A DNA stretch of 64,000 bases, taken from Labrys sp. WJW (GTDB lineage Bacteria; Pseudomonadota; Alphaproteobacteria; Rhizobiales; Labraceae). A program made the position numbers and the translations under genes. This document shows, one piece after another, positions 17,214-26,137 of this stretch; the first letter of the stretch is position 1; each line of letters starts with the position of its first letter. Below the pieces are notes generated by a model that saw nothing but the letters and a program-made list of their open reading frames with translations, did no database searches and was not told where the DNA came from. The stretch lies in contig NZ_LYXZ01000039.1 in the NCBI RefSeq assembly GCF_001676615.1, forward strand, positions 124,001 to 188,000, read 5' to 3'.

Positions 17214-17660
17214 ATGGATCGCAGAACCGCCGTGAGGGCCATGCTGGCAAGCGGTCCGGCCATTCTGGTTGCCGGCGCCGGCGGTTCGTTTGCAGCAGAG
17301 GCCAAGCCGGTGCCGCGCATCGCCTATCATCTCGCCGATCTGGAGAAGGCCGGCTTCGTGCTCGGCAATCTGCGCAACCATGTCGACGGCATGGGCGGTC
17401 CCGATGGCGTGAAACTGGCCGTGGTGGTGCACGGCCCGGCCCTGCGTGCCTTCCGGGCCGATGGCGGCAACGAGGATTTCAAGGCACGTTTCAGCCGGCT
17501 CGTGCAGGAGGGCGTTGCCTTCCATGCCTGCCGGCACACTATGGACGGCATGAAGCTCGGCCTTCCCGACCTGCTGCCCGGTTTCGCGGTGGCGGAGAAG
17601 GGCGGGGTGGTGCTGCTGGCCGAACTCCAAGGCGAGGGCTGGCTCTATTTGCGGCCATAG
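17214..17660 (+). CDS. Exported DsrE/DsrF-like protein
   Basis: 148 residues. MDRRTAVRAMLASGPAILVA followed by GGSFAAEA is a signal sequence; the Arg pair before a hydrophobic stretch makes Tat export possible. The mature domain (IAYHLADLEKAGFVLGNLRNHVDGMGGPDGVKLAVVVHGPALRAF and FHACRHTMDGMKLGLPDLLPGF) has the DsrE fold pattern with a conserved-type Cys. Such proteins often bind sulfur or act as thiol carriers; here the role is unknown. GGAGGT precedes the ATG. Confidence 0.8.
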   Translation: MDRRTAVRAMLASGPAILVAGAGGSFAAEAKPVPRIAYHLADLEKAGFVLGNLRNHVDGMGGPDGVKLAVVVHGPALRAFRADGGNEDFKARFSRLVQEGVAFHACRHTMDGMKLGLPDLLPGFAVAEKGGVVLLAELQGEGWLYLRP

Positions 17661-17819
17661 TCGCGGCGGCTGATCCCAGACCGCCTTGCGTCCTTGCCAT
17701 GCGGCAGATGCCTGGGCGTCGTCACCCCATCCTCTCTGACCAGCCACAAGCTGACGCATGTCCTCTTGACGCTTTCGGCAAACTGCCGGATGCAACCGGG
17801 AGACGATGTCGAGGCCGCG

Positions 17820-19391
17820 ATGGAAACCTTCGAGTGGATCATTCTGCTGTTGCTGGGCGCTGCCCTGCTGTCGACCCTCGCCCGGCGCCTCGGCGCGCCC
17901 TATCCGACCTTCCTCGCCATTGGCGGTGCCTGCCTCGCTTTCGTGCCCAACAGCCCGGAATGGACGCTGGATCCGCACCTGGCCCTCACCCTGTTCGTCG
18001 CGCCCGTGCTGCTAGACGCTGCCTATGACACCTCACTGCGGGACCTGCGCGACAACTGGGTGCCGGTTGCCAATCTGGTGATCGTCGCCGTCGGTGTCAC
18101 CACGGTCGCCGTCGCCCTGCTCGCGCGCTGGCTGGTGCCCGGCATGCCCTGGGCGGCGGCGATCGCACTCGGTGCCATCGTGGCCCCGCCGGATGCGGCC
18201 GCCGCCACGGCGATCGTCCGACAGGTCAAGCTGCCGCATCGTCTGACCAAGATCATCGAGGGCGAGAGCCTGCTCAACGATGCCAGCGCCCTCCTGATCT
18301 ATCGCCTCGCCGTGATCGCTATGGTCTCCGGCGGCTTCTCGCTCGGCGGCATCGGCCCGGCCTTCTTCGTCACGGTGTTCGGCTCGGTCGCCGCGGGCAT
18401 CGCCATGGGACTGGCCTTTCCCTATGTGATCGGGCGGTTCGACGATGCTCCGACCGCCCTGATCGTGCAGTTCGCCACCACTTTCGGCGTCTGGATGCTG
18501 GCGGAAGCGGTGGGGCTGTCCGGCATCCTCACCATCGTCTGCTACGCCATGACCATCGCGCGCCGGCGCGACGCCCCCATGCCGGCGCGGCTGCGCGTGC
18601 CCGTCTACGCGGTATGGGAGACGGTGGTGTTCATGCTGAACGCCTTCGCCTTCGTGCTGATCGGCCTGCAACTGCGCCCGATCTGGGAGCGGCTCGACAT
18701 GGGGCTGCGCCTGCAATATTGCGCCGTCGCCCTGGCCGTGCTGGTCACGGTCATCGTGGTGCGCTTCCTCTGGGTGATGACCTACAACACTGCCGTCCGT
18801 TTCAAGATTTCCCGCTATGGTTTCCACCCGCCGCGGCCGATGGCACGGCCGACGGCGCGCGGCGGCATCGTCATCTCCTGGGCCGGCATGCGCGGCATCG
18901 TCACCCTCGCCGCCGCCTTCGCCCTGCCGGAGCACCTGGCGGACGGCACGCCGTTTCCCTATCGCGACCTCATCCTGTTCACCGCCTTCTGCGTGGTGTT
19001 CGGCACGCTCGTCCTGCAGGGCCTGACGCTCAAGCCGCTGATCCGCTGGATGAATCTGCGCGATGGCGATCCCGTCGGCCAGGAGGTGAAATGGGCCCGC
19101 ACCGAGGCCTATCGCGCCGCCATCGAGGCGATCAAGGACGACGACTCCAAGCATGCCAGGCTGCTGTGCAAGGAATATGGGGCGGTGGTGGAGCTGAGCG
19201 AGGCGAGCCCGCTGCAGGGCGAGATCGGGGATCTGCCCGGCAATCCGCTCAGGCGGCAGGCGATCGCCGCCGCGCGTCTCAAGGCGAACGAACTGCGCCG
19301 CGAAGGAGCGATCGGCGACGATGCCTATTACGTGCTGGAGGAAGAGTTCGACTGGGCCGATCTCAGCGCCGGCGCGGCACGGAGCGCGTGA
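17820..19391 (+). CDS. CPA1 family Na+/H+ antiporter (NhaP-like)
   Basis: 523 residues with about 12 hydrophobic helices, beginning METFEWIILLLLGAALLSTLA. Key CPA1 elements are AIVAPPDAAAATAIVRQVKLP (the acidic ion-binding region on helix 5), IIEGESLLNDASALLIYRLA (the family signature) and ISWAGMRGIVTLAAAFALP near the C-terminal transport helix. A cytosolic tail of about 100 residues follows. It exports sodium or potassium in exchange for protons. The longer upstream reading frame is non-conserved; ATG 17820 is the family start. Confidence 0.92.
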   Translation: METFEWIILLLLGAALLSTLARRLGAPYPTFLAIGGACLAFVPNSPEWTLDPHLALTLFVAPVLLDAAYDTSLRDLRDNWVPVANLVIVAVGVTTVAVALLARWLVPGMPWAAAIALGAIVAPPDAAAATAIVRQVKLPHRLTKIIEGESLLNDASALLIYRLAVIAMVSGGFSLGGIGPAFFVTVFGSVAAGIAMGLAFPYVIGRFDDAPTALIVQFATTFGVWMLAEAVGLSGILTIVCYAMTIARRRDAPMPARLRVPVYAVWETVVFMLNAFAFVLIGLQLRPIWERLDMGLRLQYCAVALAVLVTVIVVRFLWVMTYNTAVRFKISRYGFHPPRPMARPTARGGIVISWAGMRGIVTLAAAFALPEHLADGTPFPYRDLILFTAFCVVFGTLVLQGLTLKPLIRWMNLRDGDPVGQEVKWARTEAYRAAIEAIKDDDSKHARLLCKEYGAVVELSEASPLQGEIGDLPGNPLRRQAIAAARLKANELRREGAIGDDAYYVLEEEFDWADLSAGAARSA

Positions 19392-19445
19392 AGGGCCGCG
19401 ACAACGAGGTGGAGAGAAGTGCGATCCGGAGAAATCGCATTTTGT

Positions 19446-19553
19446 CCTAGAGCAAAGCGCGTTTACACGGAAAACGCTTGTTTGCTCTCGCTCTTTGGTT
19501 CGACGCGTCTTTGCGATTCGAGATGATTCCGTCTAATCGCAAAACGCTCTAGC
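19446..19553 (+). repeat. Bipartite dyad repeat, copy A
   Basis: Starts CCTAGAGCAAAGCGCG, with a dyad GCAAAGCG...AAACGCTTGTTTGC, then TCTTTGCGATTCGAGATG... and TCTAATCGCAAAACGCTCTA. It is about 75-80 percent identical by eye to 42827-42932 and more weakly to 2488-2586 (minus). The right end supplies the TAG stop of xylB on the minus strand. It lies between two convergent genes and can fold into two hairpins, so it may serve as a terminator. Confidence 0.75.
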
Positions 19554-21003
19554 GCGCCGCCTTCGTCGCCTGATAGAGCCGGCGGAAGGCCGACACCTTT
19601 TCGGCATAGGCCTGCGTCAGCTCGGGTCGCGGCTCGGCGACGTCCAGGATCGGCGGCTTGGTGGCAATGGCGGTGATCGGCTCGCCGCTGGCTGCGGCGC
19701 GTGCCAGGCGGGCGGCACCGAAGGCCGGTCCCTTTTCGCCGCCGCGATAGCGCTTCAGCCTGAGGCCGAGCACATCGGCGAGGATCTGCACCCACAAGGC
19801 GCTGCGGGCGCCACCACCGATCACGGCCGCTTCGCTGAGCTCAGTACCGGCTTCGGCGAGGCAGGCCGCCGCATCGGCGAAGGAATAGGCGACGCCTTCC
19901 AGCACGGCGCGGATCAGGTCGGCCTTGCCGGTGCCGCCGGTCATGCCCGTGAACAGGCCGGTCGCCTCCGGATCGTTATGCGGGGTGCGCTCGCCGGCGA
20001 GATAGGGCAGGAACATCACACGGCCCGGGCCGGAGGGCTGGGCGGCGACGTCGGCCAGCAGCTTCTCGATCGGCTCGCCCACCAGTCCCGCGGCCCAGGC
20101 GAGGCAGGAGGCACCGTTGAGCAGGGCGGCCATCTGCACCCAATGGCCGGGCACGGCATGACAGAACGTATGCAGGAACTTGTCGGGCAGCGGTCGATAG
20201 TCGGTTCCGGGCACGAAGAACTGGCCGGAGGTGCCGATCGAGAGGAAGGCACCGTCGGCAATGGTGCCGATGCCGATCGCTCCCGCCATGGCGTCGCCCG
20301 CGCCGCCGGCCACCGGGATGCCGGGCTTGAAGCCGAGCCGATTGGCCAGCGCCGGGCGCAGCCGGCCGGAGATTTCGGTGCCTTCGATCAGGCGCGGCAC
20401 CTGGCTGCGCTCGACGCCGGTTGCCGCCAGCGCCGCATCGGACCAGTCGCGCCGGGCCTGGTCGAGCCACCAGCTTCCCGCCGCGTCCGACATTTCGCTG
20501 ACATGCTCGCCGGTCAGCCACAGGCGCACGAAATCCTTGGGCAGCAGCACCCGCTTCAGACGGGCGCGCAGCGCCGGCTGGTGGCGGGCGAGCCACAGCA
20601 ATTTGGGTGCGGTGAAGCCGGGGGCGGCCGGTACGCCGAGTTGCCAGGCGAGTTCGGGATGCTCGCGGTTGAGCTCGGCGGCCTCTGCCGCGGCGCGTCC
20701 GTCGTTCCACAGCATCACCGGGCCGAGCGGCCGGTCCTCGGCATCGAGGCAGACGGAGCCGTGCATCTGGCCGGACAGGCCAATACCCTCCACGCCGGCC
20801 AGCAGAGCGGGCTGCTCGGCCCGCCAGCGCGTCAGGATGGCTTCGATCGCGGCGATCCAGTCATCGGCGTTCTGCTCGCTGAGGCCTGGCCCGGGCCGCG
20901 ACAGGGAGAGAGGCTGCTCGCTCTCGGCCAGCACGGTCTCGTATTCGTCGACGATGACGGCCTTGACGGCCGAGGTTCCGATATCGAGGCCGAGATAGAG
21001 CAT
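19549..21003 (-). CDS. xylB: Xylulokinase (FGGY family)
   Basis: Phosphorylates D-xylulose at the expense of ATP. LYLGLDIGTSAVKAVIVDE is the N-terminal phosphate-binding motif, GIGLSGQMHGSVCLD the xylulokinase-type substrate element, VMLWNDGRAAAEA a further family signature, GGAGDAMAGAIGIG the second sugar/nucleotide region, and AAVIGGGARSALWVQILADVLG the FGGY C-terminal signature. 484 residues, normal. ATG 21003 fits the family start. No xylA or xylose transporter adjoins it, although a ribose-type importer lies 40 kb away. Its stop codon is inside repeat copy A. Confidence 0.92.
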   Translation of the reverse strand: MLYLGLDIGTSAVKAVIVDEYETVLAESEQPLSLSRPGPGLSEQNADDWIAAIEAILTRWRAEQPALLAGVEGIGLSGQMHGSVCLDAEDRPLGPVMLWNDGRAAAEAAELNREHPELAWQLGVPAAPGFTAPKLLWLARHQPALRARLKRVLLPKDFVRLWLTGEHVSEMSDAAGSWWLDQARRDWSDAALAATGVERSQVPRLIEGTEISGRLRPALANRLGFKPGIPVAGGAGDAMAGAIGIGTIADGAFLSIGTSGQFFVPGTDYRPLPDKFLHTFCHAVPGHWVQMAALLNGASCLAWAAGLVGEPIEKLLADVAAQPSGPGRVMFLPYLAGERTPHNDPEATGLFTGMTGGTGKADLIRAVLEGVAYSFADAAACLAEAGTELSEAAVIGGGARSALWVQILADVLGLRLKRYRGGEKGPAFGAARLARAAASGEPITAIATKPPILDVAEPRPELTQAYAEKVSAFRRLYQATKAAR

Positions 21004-21123
21004 GGCGATCATCTCAATCTGGTGGGGGCCGCAAGCGGCGCCGAAACAAAGGGTCGTTTGCGCCTTTGCCCGTATCGCGCCGGCGATGCAAGGGGGAAGA
21101 TTGGGGCGCTGCCCCGGCCGGCA

Positions 21124-21822
21124 TCAGTCGGGCCGGATCACCGCGTCGCGCGGCGCGATCGTCGTGCCGGTGGAATCGGGGATGAAGTCCATGCGGACAT
21201 CGACCTTGCGGTTGCAGCCGCTCAGCGTCCAGGTTTCGGACCAGGGCGCCTTGAGGCCCCCGCCCGTTCCAGGCGGGGGACTCGAAGCCGGAGCCTTGGT
21301 ATCGATGACCAGAAAATTCTTGCAGTCGGCCACGGCACGCGTGGCGCCGAGATTGGCATAGAGCAGCGCGTCTCGCTGGAGCAGCGGATCGGCGAGCGTG
21401 GTGCCGGGCAAGGCGGCACCGGCCTGGGGCTTGCCGTCGGCTGCCACCGAGAAATAGAGATTGAGCACGGTGTCGTTGCCGCAGCCGCTGATCGGAAAGG
21501 ATTGCTTCCATCGTCCCGCAGCGGGGCTACCCTGCGGGCCGGCGGATACGGGCTGAAGGATGGTGACGGAAGAATCCCGCGCCACCAGCGTCGGACAGCG
21601 TGTGAAGATGGCCGGCGGGATGCCTGAAAGGGCTTTGCCGGTGATGTCCCGGTAGCTCTGGCTCGTCATGAAGACTTTCAGGACGCCCATGCCCTGATCA
21701 TCGTCCTGAACCTTGCCCTGAGCGTGGCCGAGCCCCGGCACGACCAGTGCCGCAAGACAGGCGAGCCAGCGGATGTGCGCGGCCGGAGATGACATCGGAA
21801 TCGTCCGCACCGGTCGAGCCAT
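21124..21822 (-). CDS. Exported protein of unknown function
   Basis: 232 residues from the ATG at 21822, which has GGAGGT 6 bases upstream. A signal peptide covers about residues 1-36 (HIRWLACLAALVVPGLGHAQ). The mature part contains paired Cys (FTRCPTLVAR, FPISGCGNDT, VADCKNFLV, LSGCNRKVD) and two similar beta segments, KQSFPISGCGNDTVLNLYFS and SETWTLSGCNRKVDVRMDFI, suggesting an internal duplication. No family recognised. Confidence 0.75.
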   Translation of the reverse strand: MARPVRTIPMSSPAAHIRWLACLAALVVPGLGHAQGKVQDDDQGMGVLKVFMTSQSYRDITGKALSGIPPAIFTRCPTLVARDSSVTILQPVSAGPQGSPAAGRWKQSFPISGCGNDTVLNLYFSVAADGKPQAGAALPGTTLADPLLQRDALLYANLGATRAVADCKNFLVIDTKAPASSPPPGTGGGLKAPWSETWTLSGCNRKVDVRMDFIPDSTGTTIAPRDAVIRPD

Positions 21823-21933
21823 AAATCCACCTCCAGTTCCTGCAACAAGCAAGAACTGGGTTAAGCCCATGCATGGCCGATGGCAAGATGCCGGCGATGG
21901 CCGACCTCCCGCCGCCGACCAGGCGCCGGCCTT

Positions 21934-23439
21934 CTATTCCGAGAGGAGCCGGCGCAGCAGATCCACTTCTTCGGCCAGGCCGGTGTCCTTACCGACCAGG
22001 CCCTCGATCTTTCGCACGGCATGCAGCACCGTGGTGTGGTCGCGCCCGCCGAAGCGACGGCCGATTTCGGGCAGGGAACGCGGCGTCAGCGATTTGGCGA
22101 GATACATCGCGACCTGGCGCGGCTTCACCACCGTGGCAGTGCGGCGCAGCGACAGGATGTCGGCCCGGCTGACATTGTAGTGCTTGGCCACGATACGCTG
22201 GATGTCCTCGATCTTGACCCGGCGCGGCTCCCGGTTCTTGACGAGATCGCGGATGGCGGCCTCGGCCGTCTCCAGCGACATGCCCGAGCCGGACAAAGCG
22301 GAGTGGGCGAGCAGGCGGTTGACGGCGCCGTCCAGGTCGCGGCCATTGGTGGTGACCTGGTGGGCGACATAGGCCACGACATTGTCGGGCACGTCGAAAT
22401 TGGCGTGGTGGGCCCGGGCCGCCTCGATGCGGGCCTTCAGGATCTTGATGCGCAGTTCCTCGTCGAGCGCGCCGATCTCCACCACAAGGCCGCCCGACAG
22501 GCGCGAGCGCACCCGTTCGTCCAGGGTCTCCAGATCCGCCGGCGGCCGATCGGCCGCGACCACGACCTGCTTGCCGCCGTCGATCAGGGCGTTGAGGGTG
22601 TGGCAGAATTCCTGCTGGATCGACTTGCCGGCCAGGAACTGCAGGTCGTCGATGACGAGCAGGTCGATGGCGCGCAGCTTTTCCTTGAACTGGATGGCCG
22701 TCTGCGCCTTGAGGGCGGCGACGAAGCCATACATGAAGCGCTCGGCCGTAAGGTAGAGGGCGCGCTTGCCCTGGAGCTCGGACTGATGGGCGATGGCCTG
22801 GATCAGATGCGACTTGCCCAGGCCCACCGAGGCATGGATGAACAGCGGATTATAGGGCAGCGGATCGGCTGCGCCGGCCTTGGCGACCTGCAGGGCCGCG
22901 GCATGGGCGAGCGCGTTGGATCGGCCGATGAAATAGGCTTCGAACGACATGCGCCGGTCGAGCGGGGAACCGGCAAGGTCGTCCTCGCGTGCCGGCGTTT
23001 CCACCGCCCGCAGGAAGGGGACGGCCGGCTTGGCGGCCGCCGTCTCGCCGGCGGGCTTGGCGCATGGCGCAGCATCGCGCGCTGCCAGCGGGCGGGCCAC
23101 GGCGGTGCGGACATTGAGCGCGATATGGCCCGTGCCCGGCAGTTCGGTCGACAGAAGGCCAAGGATCTTGTCGATGTAGTGCGCCTGGATCCAGCTGCGC
23201 AGGAAGCGGGTCGGTACCGACAGATTCACGGTGTCGTCGATGACGGCGTCGAGTTCCAGGCGGGCGAACCAGCTGGAAAACACGTCCTCGCCATATTCGG
23301 CGCGCAGGCGGCGCTTGACGCGATCCCAGGCCGCTGCCGGCTGGATTGCGCCATCGGCGACGGAGGAATCGGAATCCAGGCCGGAAACGGCTTTTGCGGT
23401 TTGGCTGGCAATGACTGACAGGCGTTCGCTCGAGGTCAT
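21934..23439 (-). CDS. dnaA: Chromosomal replication initiator protein DnaA
   Basis: Binds DnaA boxes and opens oriC. Domain I is at about 35-100 (WDRVKRRLRAEYGEDVFSSWF) and the linker at about 110-155. The AAA+ domain has Walker A ASVGLGKS (203-210), Walker B LLVIDDLQFLAG and the arginine-finger region ERVRSRLSGG. The domain IV signature is GRRFGGRDHTTVLHAVRKI. 501 residues. The frame is open far upstream, but ATG 23439 (MTSSERLSV) is the family start. The first P-loop position is Ala rather than Gly. The rhodanese gene lies 89 bp upstream on the same strand, so the dnaA promoter may be upstream of it, in the GANTC-rich region. Confidence 0.96.
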   Translation of the reverse strand: MTSSERLSVIASQTAKAVSGLDSDSSVADGAIQPAAAWDRVKRRLRAEYGEDVFSSWFARLELDAVIDDTVNLSVPTRFLRSWIQAHYIDKILGLLSTELPGTGHIALNVRTAVARPLAARDAAPCAKPAGETAAAKPAVPFLRAVETPAREDDLAGSPLDRRMSFEAYFIGRSNALAHAAALQVAKAGAADPLPYNPLFIHASVGLGKSHLIQAIAHQSELQGKRALYLTAERFMYGFVAALKAQTAIQFKEKLRAIDLLVIDDLQFLAGKSIQQEFCHTLNALIDGGKQVVVAADRPPADLETLDERVRSRLSGGLVVEIGALDEELRIKILKARIEAARAHHANFDVPDNVVAYVAHQVTTNGRDLDGAVNRLLAHSALSGSGMSLETAEAAIRDLVKNREPRRVKIEDIQRIVAKHYNVSRADILSLRRTATVVKPRQVAMYLAKSLTPRSLPEIGRRFGGRDHTTVLHAVRKIEGLVGKDTGLAEEVDLLRRLLSE

Positions 23440-23528
23440 AGGGCTATCGTCTGGCAAAATGAGTTCAAGAAACAGCTCCGGCCTTTTCCGGTCCTGGACC
23501 GGCGGCTGCAGAGCGCGAATTGGTTTTT

Positions 23529-23975
23529 TTAGGACTGGATCCAGGGCAAACCGGAGGCTTTCCAGCCTTCGACAATGCCACGATGCCGCGAAGCATCCAT
23601 CGGGCCCTCGAAGCCCGCGGCTATGTTGCGAGCACCCTTCCAACCGGCAGCCAACATGGCCTGGGCGGCCGCGAGCGAACGAGCGCCCGAACGGCAGAGG
23701 AACAGGACGGGCTGGTCCTGTCCGACGCCACGGCGCTCGAGTTCGCGCTCGAGCTGGGAGACGAAATCGGTAGCGACTTCCATGCTGGGGTAGCGCTGCC
23801 ACTCGGCGAGGACAGGTTCCTTGCCGAGCGCGGAGAGGTCGGGAACGCCAACGAACGACCATTCGGCCCGGGTACGGACATCGACAAGCTGTGCCTTAGG
23901 CTGCTGGCTGAGGAGCTCATAGGCTTCCTGCGCCGAAACGTCTCCCGCATAGTCATTCAACCACCCCGACGACAT
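23529..23975 (-). CDS. Rhodanese-like sulfurtransferase
   Basis: 148 residues, single rhodanese domain: SAQEAYELLSQQPKAQLVDVRTRAEWSFVGVPDLS and the active-site loop VLFLCRSGARSLAAAQAM with Cys94. There is no signal peptide, so it is cytosolic. It transfers sulfane sulfur to thiols or cyanide; the real acceptor is unknown. It precedes dnaA on the same strand and may share its transcript. Confidence 0.9.
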   Translation of the reverse strand: MSSGWLNDYAGDVSAQEAYELLSQQPKAQLVDVRTRAEWSFVGVPDLSALGKEPVLAEWQRYPSMEVATDFVSQLERELERRGVGQDQPVLFLCRSGARSLAAAQAMLAAGWKGARNIAAGFEGPMDASRHRGIVEGWKASGLPWIQS

Positions 23976-24814
23976 GACACCCCAATTCCGTCTTCTTCAG
24001 ACTTCGTTCGTAATTATACACAACATGCCGTGTAACGCCGGCACGGGACGCTTCACCAGAAGGTCCATCTCATTATTGGTTTCGAAAGCAGCAATCGAAT
24101 GCCGACGCTATTACCTTACTGTTTTCAAAACTATACGTAGCCATCAAAGCATACCTCACCGATGCCCCGGAATGGACGGACGTCCGCTCGCAATATCGGG
24201 AAGGAACCTACACATGACCCGTTCCGAGAAAAAACATACCGAACCGGCCCAGTCGGGTGCAACAGGCAAATCTCAATGATTCGTTAATGGCCCCTCAATG
24301 TTCCCGATTCGGACAGCAGGCGCTTTGACTGCCACAGCCGCAAGGTGTTGAGGAGTCGATGGAATCATGGAGGCGGCAAAATGACTCAAAAATATTCATT
24401 TCGGATGCGTAAAGATTGCGAGGCTTCGTAATTTGCCCGGCGCGTGCCGGGATGGCTGCCGGGCTACTTTTCTCTTATCCCATAAAGCTATGAAATATAT
24501 GGAGAAATTTTGACCGACCACGGAGGGGTGATGGGCATCTCAGCCAAACCTTGAGTCAAGGGGAAAGATTGCCCAGTTCAGCGTTGTTAGTATTATGATA
24601 CCTTAATTGTCGAATATTGTTACGTGACAATGACAATCATGGGTCGCGGTTTCCGGCGGCACTCCACCCGGAACAAATGTTTCCAGGACGCCGTCCACTG
24701 CGTTGTCTGGAACGTCGGTCAGGCAGGGACGGAGCCGGAACAATGTCGTGCGCTACCGGAAAGGGCCGCAGGTTCCGAGCGCGGTCCTTCCCTTCCGCCG
24801 GTAAAGCTCAACAA
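23976..24814. promoter_or_regulatory. AT-rich cell-cycle regulatory region upstream of rhodanese-dnaA (possible oriC)
   Basis: About 840 bp with no supportable gene and a lower GC than the neighbours. It holds a perfect DnaA box TTATACACA at 24014-24022; six GANTC methylation sites at 24278, 24306, 24353, 24362, 24383 and 24553, five of them within 110 bp; and a near-consensus CtrA site TTAA-N7-TCAA at 24284-24298. A nested dyad ATTGTC...ATTGT...ACAAT...GACAAT is at 24606-24637. In alphaproteobacteria these three signals mark dnaA promoters and origins. With only one perfect DnaA box, control of dnaA is more likely than oriC. Confidence 0.5.
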
Positions 24815-24844
24815 GAAAAACCCGGCCTTGCGGGCCGGGTTTCT
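24815..24844 (-). terminator. Rho-independent terminator of rpsT
   Basis: AACCCGGCC-TTGC-GGGCCGGGTT forms a strong stem with A and T runs on both sides, about 65 bp downstream of the rpsT stop on the minus strand, where a T run follows the stem. It may work in both directions. Confidence 0.8.
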
Positions 24845-24909
24845 TCACCTAAGGGAAATTAAATAAAGCGGCTTGATCGCCTGCCTCTATTCGACTTCCG
24901 CCGTTCGAC

Positions 24910-25176
24910 TCAGGCGCTGAGCTTCTTCACGGCATGGGCCAGGCGCGACACCTTGCGCGACGCCGTGTTGGCCGGCAGCACGCCCTTCTGGGCAGCGCGC
25001 ATGATTTCCGGCTCGGCGCTCTTCAGCGCGTCGGCAGCCTTGACCTGGTCGCCGGCAGCGACGGCGTCCTCGACATTGCGGATGAAGGTGCGCATACGCG
25101 AGCGGCGCGCCTTGTTCACTGCGGTGCGCACTTCGATCTTGCGCGTAGCCTTCTTGGCCGACTTCGTATTGGCCAT
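24910..25176 (-). CDS. rpsT: 30S ribosomal protein bS20
   Basis: 88 residues, strongly basic: MANTKSAKKATRKIEVRTAV, SRMRTFIRNVEDAV, and the C-terminal GVLPANTASRKVSRLAHAVKKL. This is the standard bS20 sequence and length. It binds 16S rRNA early in 30S assembly. AGGGATC precedes the ATG. A clear terminator follows at 24815-24844. Confidence 0.97.
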   Translation of the reverse strand: MANTKSAKKATRKIEVRTAVNKARRSRMRTFIRNVEDAVAAGDQVKAADALKSAEPEIMRAAQKGVLPANTASRKVSRLAHAVKKLSA

Positions 25177-25333
25177 GATCCCTGCCTGTTAAGCCGGCCG
25201 CATCCATAACGATCCCGAAAGATCGCCGAAAGGCCGTGCGTTGCCTGAAAATGATAAGCCGCGAGCGCTTCGGGCGCTCGCTATTGGAAGGCGGCTCTTT
25301 ACATCCCAATGGCTTCGGCGTCAACGATGGACT

Positions 25334-26137
25334 TCACTGAAACAGCGAAATAACGGCCTGATGCAAGGGATTGGCCGGGTCGAGCAGCAATTTGACGGCA
25401 ACCGAGCAGCACACCAGCACCAGGAGGGGCCTGATCACCCGCGCGCCCTGGCGCACCGCCATATAGGAGCCGGCCTGGGCCCCGAGGAACTGGCCCACGC
25501 CCATGACCAGGCCGACCACCCAGACGATCTTGCCTGCCAGGATGAACAGGATCAGCGAGGCGAAATTGGAGGTGAAGTTGAGGAGCTTGGTGTTGGCGGT
25601 GGCATGGATGACGCCATAGCCGCACAGCGCCACGAAGGCGAGCATGAAGAAGGAGCCGGTGCCCGGGCCGAACAGGCCGTCATAGAAGCCGATGAGCGGC
25701 GCCATGGTAAGGGTGAACAGGCCTGGGCTCATGCGGGCCTTGCCGTCCTCGATGCCGGCCTTGGGCGAGAAGCGGGAGGAGAAGGCGAAATAGAGCGCCA
25801 TGGCGATCAGCAACACCGGCAGAGCCGCCGAGAGCAGTGACAGCGGTGCGACGCTGACGGCAGCCACGCCCAGGCAGGCGCCGAGCAAGGTCGTCACCAC
25901 CATCCAGCGCGTCTGGTGAAAGTCGATATGGCCGCGCCGGGCAAAGGCGATCACCGCCGAGCCCGAACCGAAGCTCGACTGCAGCTTGTTGGTGGCGAGC
26001 GCCGCCACGGGGTCGAGCCCGGAGAGCAGCAGGGCAGGGATGGTCAAGAGGCCGCCGCCGCCGGCGAGGGCATCGACGAAGCCGGCCACCAGGCCGACGG
26101 CGCCCAGCATGGCGATGAGAGTCCAGGTCAATTCCAC
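25334..26137 (-). CDS. TauE/SafE family anion permease
   Basis: About 267 residues with seven to eight hydrophobic helices. GLVAGFVDALAGGGGLLTIPALLLSGLDPVAALATNKLQSSFG is the first family repeat and GFYDGLFGPGTGSFFMLAFVALCGYGVIHATANTKLLNF the second; this duplicated motif defines TauE/SafE (DUF81) proteins, which export sulfite, sulfonates or related anions. The GTG at 26137 is chosen because AAGGAAG precedes it and the family begins here; a GTG at 26176 is also in frame. It follows the large synthetase on the same strand after 457 bp of repeats, so it probably has its own promoter. Confidence 0.88.
   Translation of the reverse strand: MELTWTLIAMLGAVGLVAGFVDALAGGGGLLTIPALLLSGLDPVAALATNKLQSSFGSGSAVIAFARRGHIDFHQTRWMVVTTLLGACLGVAAVSVAPLSLLSAALPVLLIAMALYFAFSSRFSPKAGIEDGKARMSPGLFTLTMAPLIGFYDGLFGPGTGSFFMLAFVALCGYGVIHATANTKLLNFTSNFASLILFILAGKIVWVVGLVMGVGQFLGAQAGSYMAVRQGARVIRPLLVLVCCSVAVKLLLDPANPLHQAVISLFQ

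Noticed and set aside
19978..21627. 549-residue plus-strand frame opposite xylB
   Set aside because: xylB has every FGGY motif. The opposite frame is low in complexity and spans the next gene as well.
23976..24909. Short plus-strand frames in the dnaA-rpsT region (for example 23974-24279 and 24617-24862)
   Set aside because: They lack ribosome-binding sites and coding composition; one runs into the rpsT terminator.
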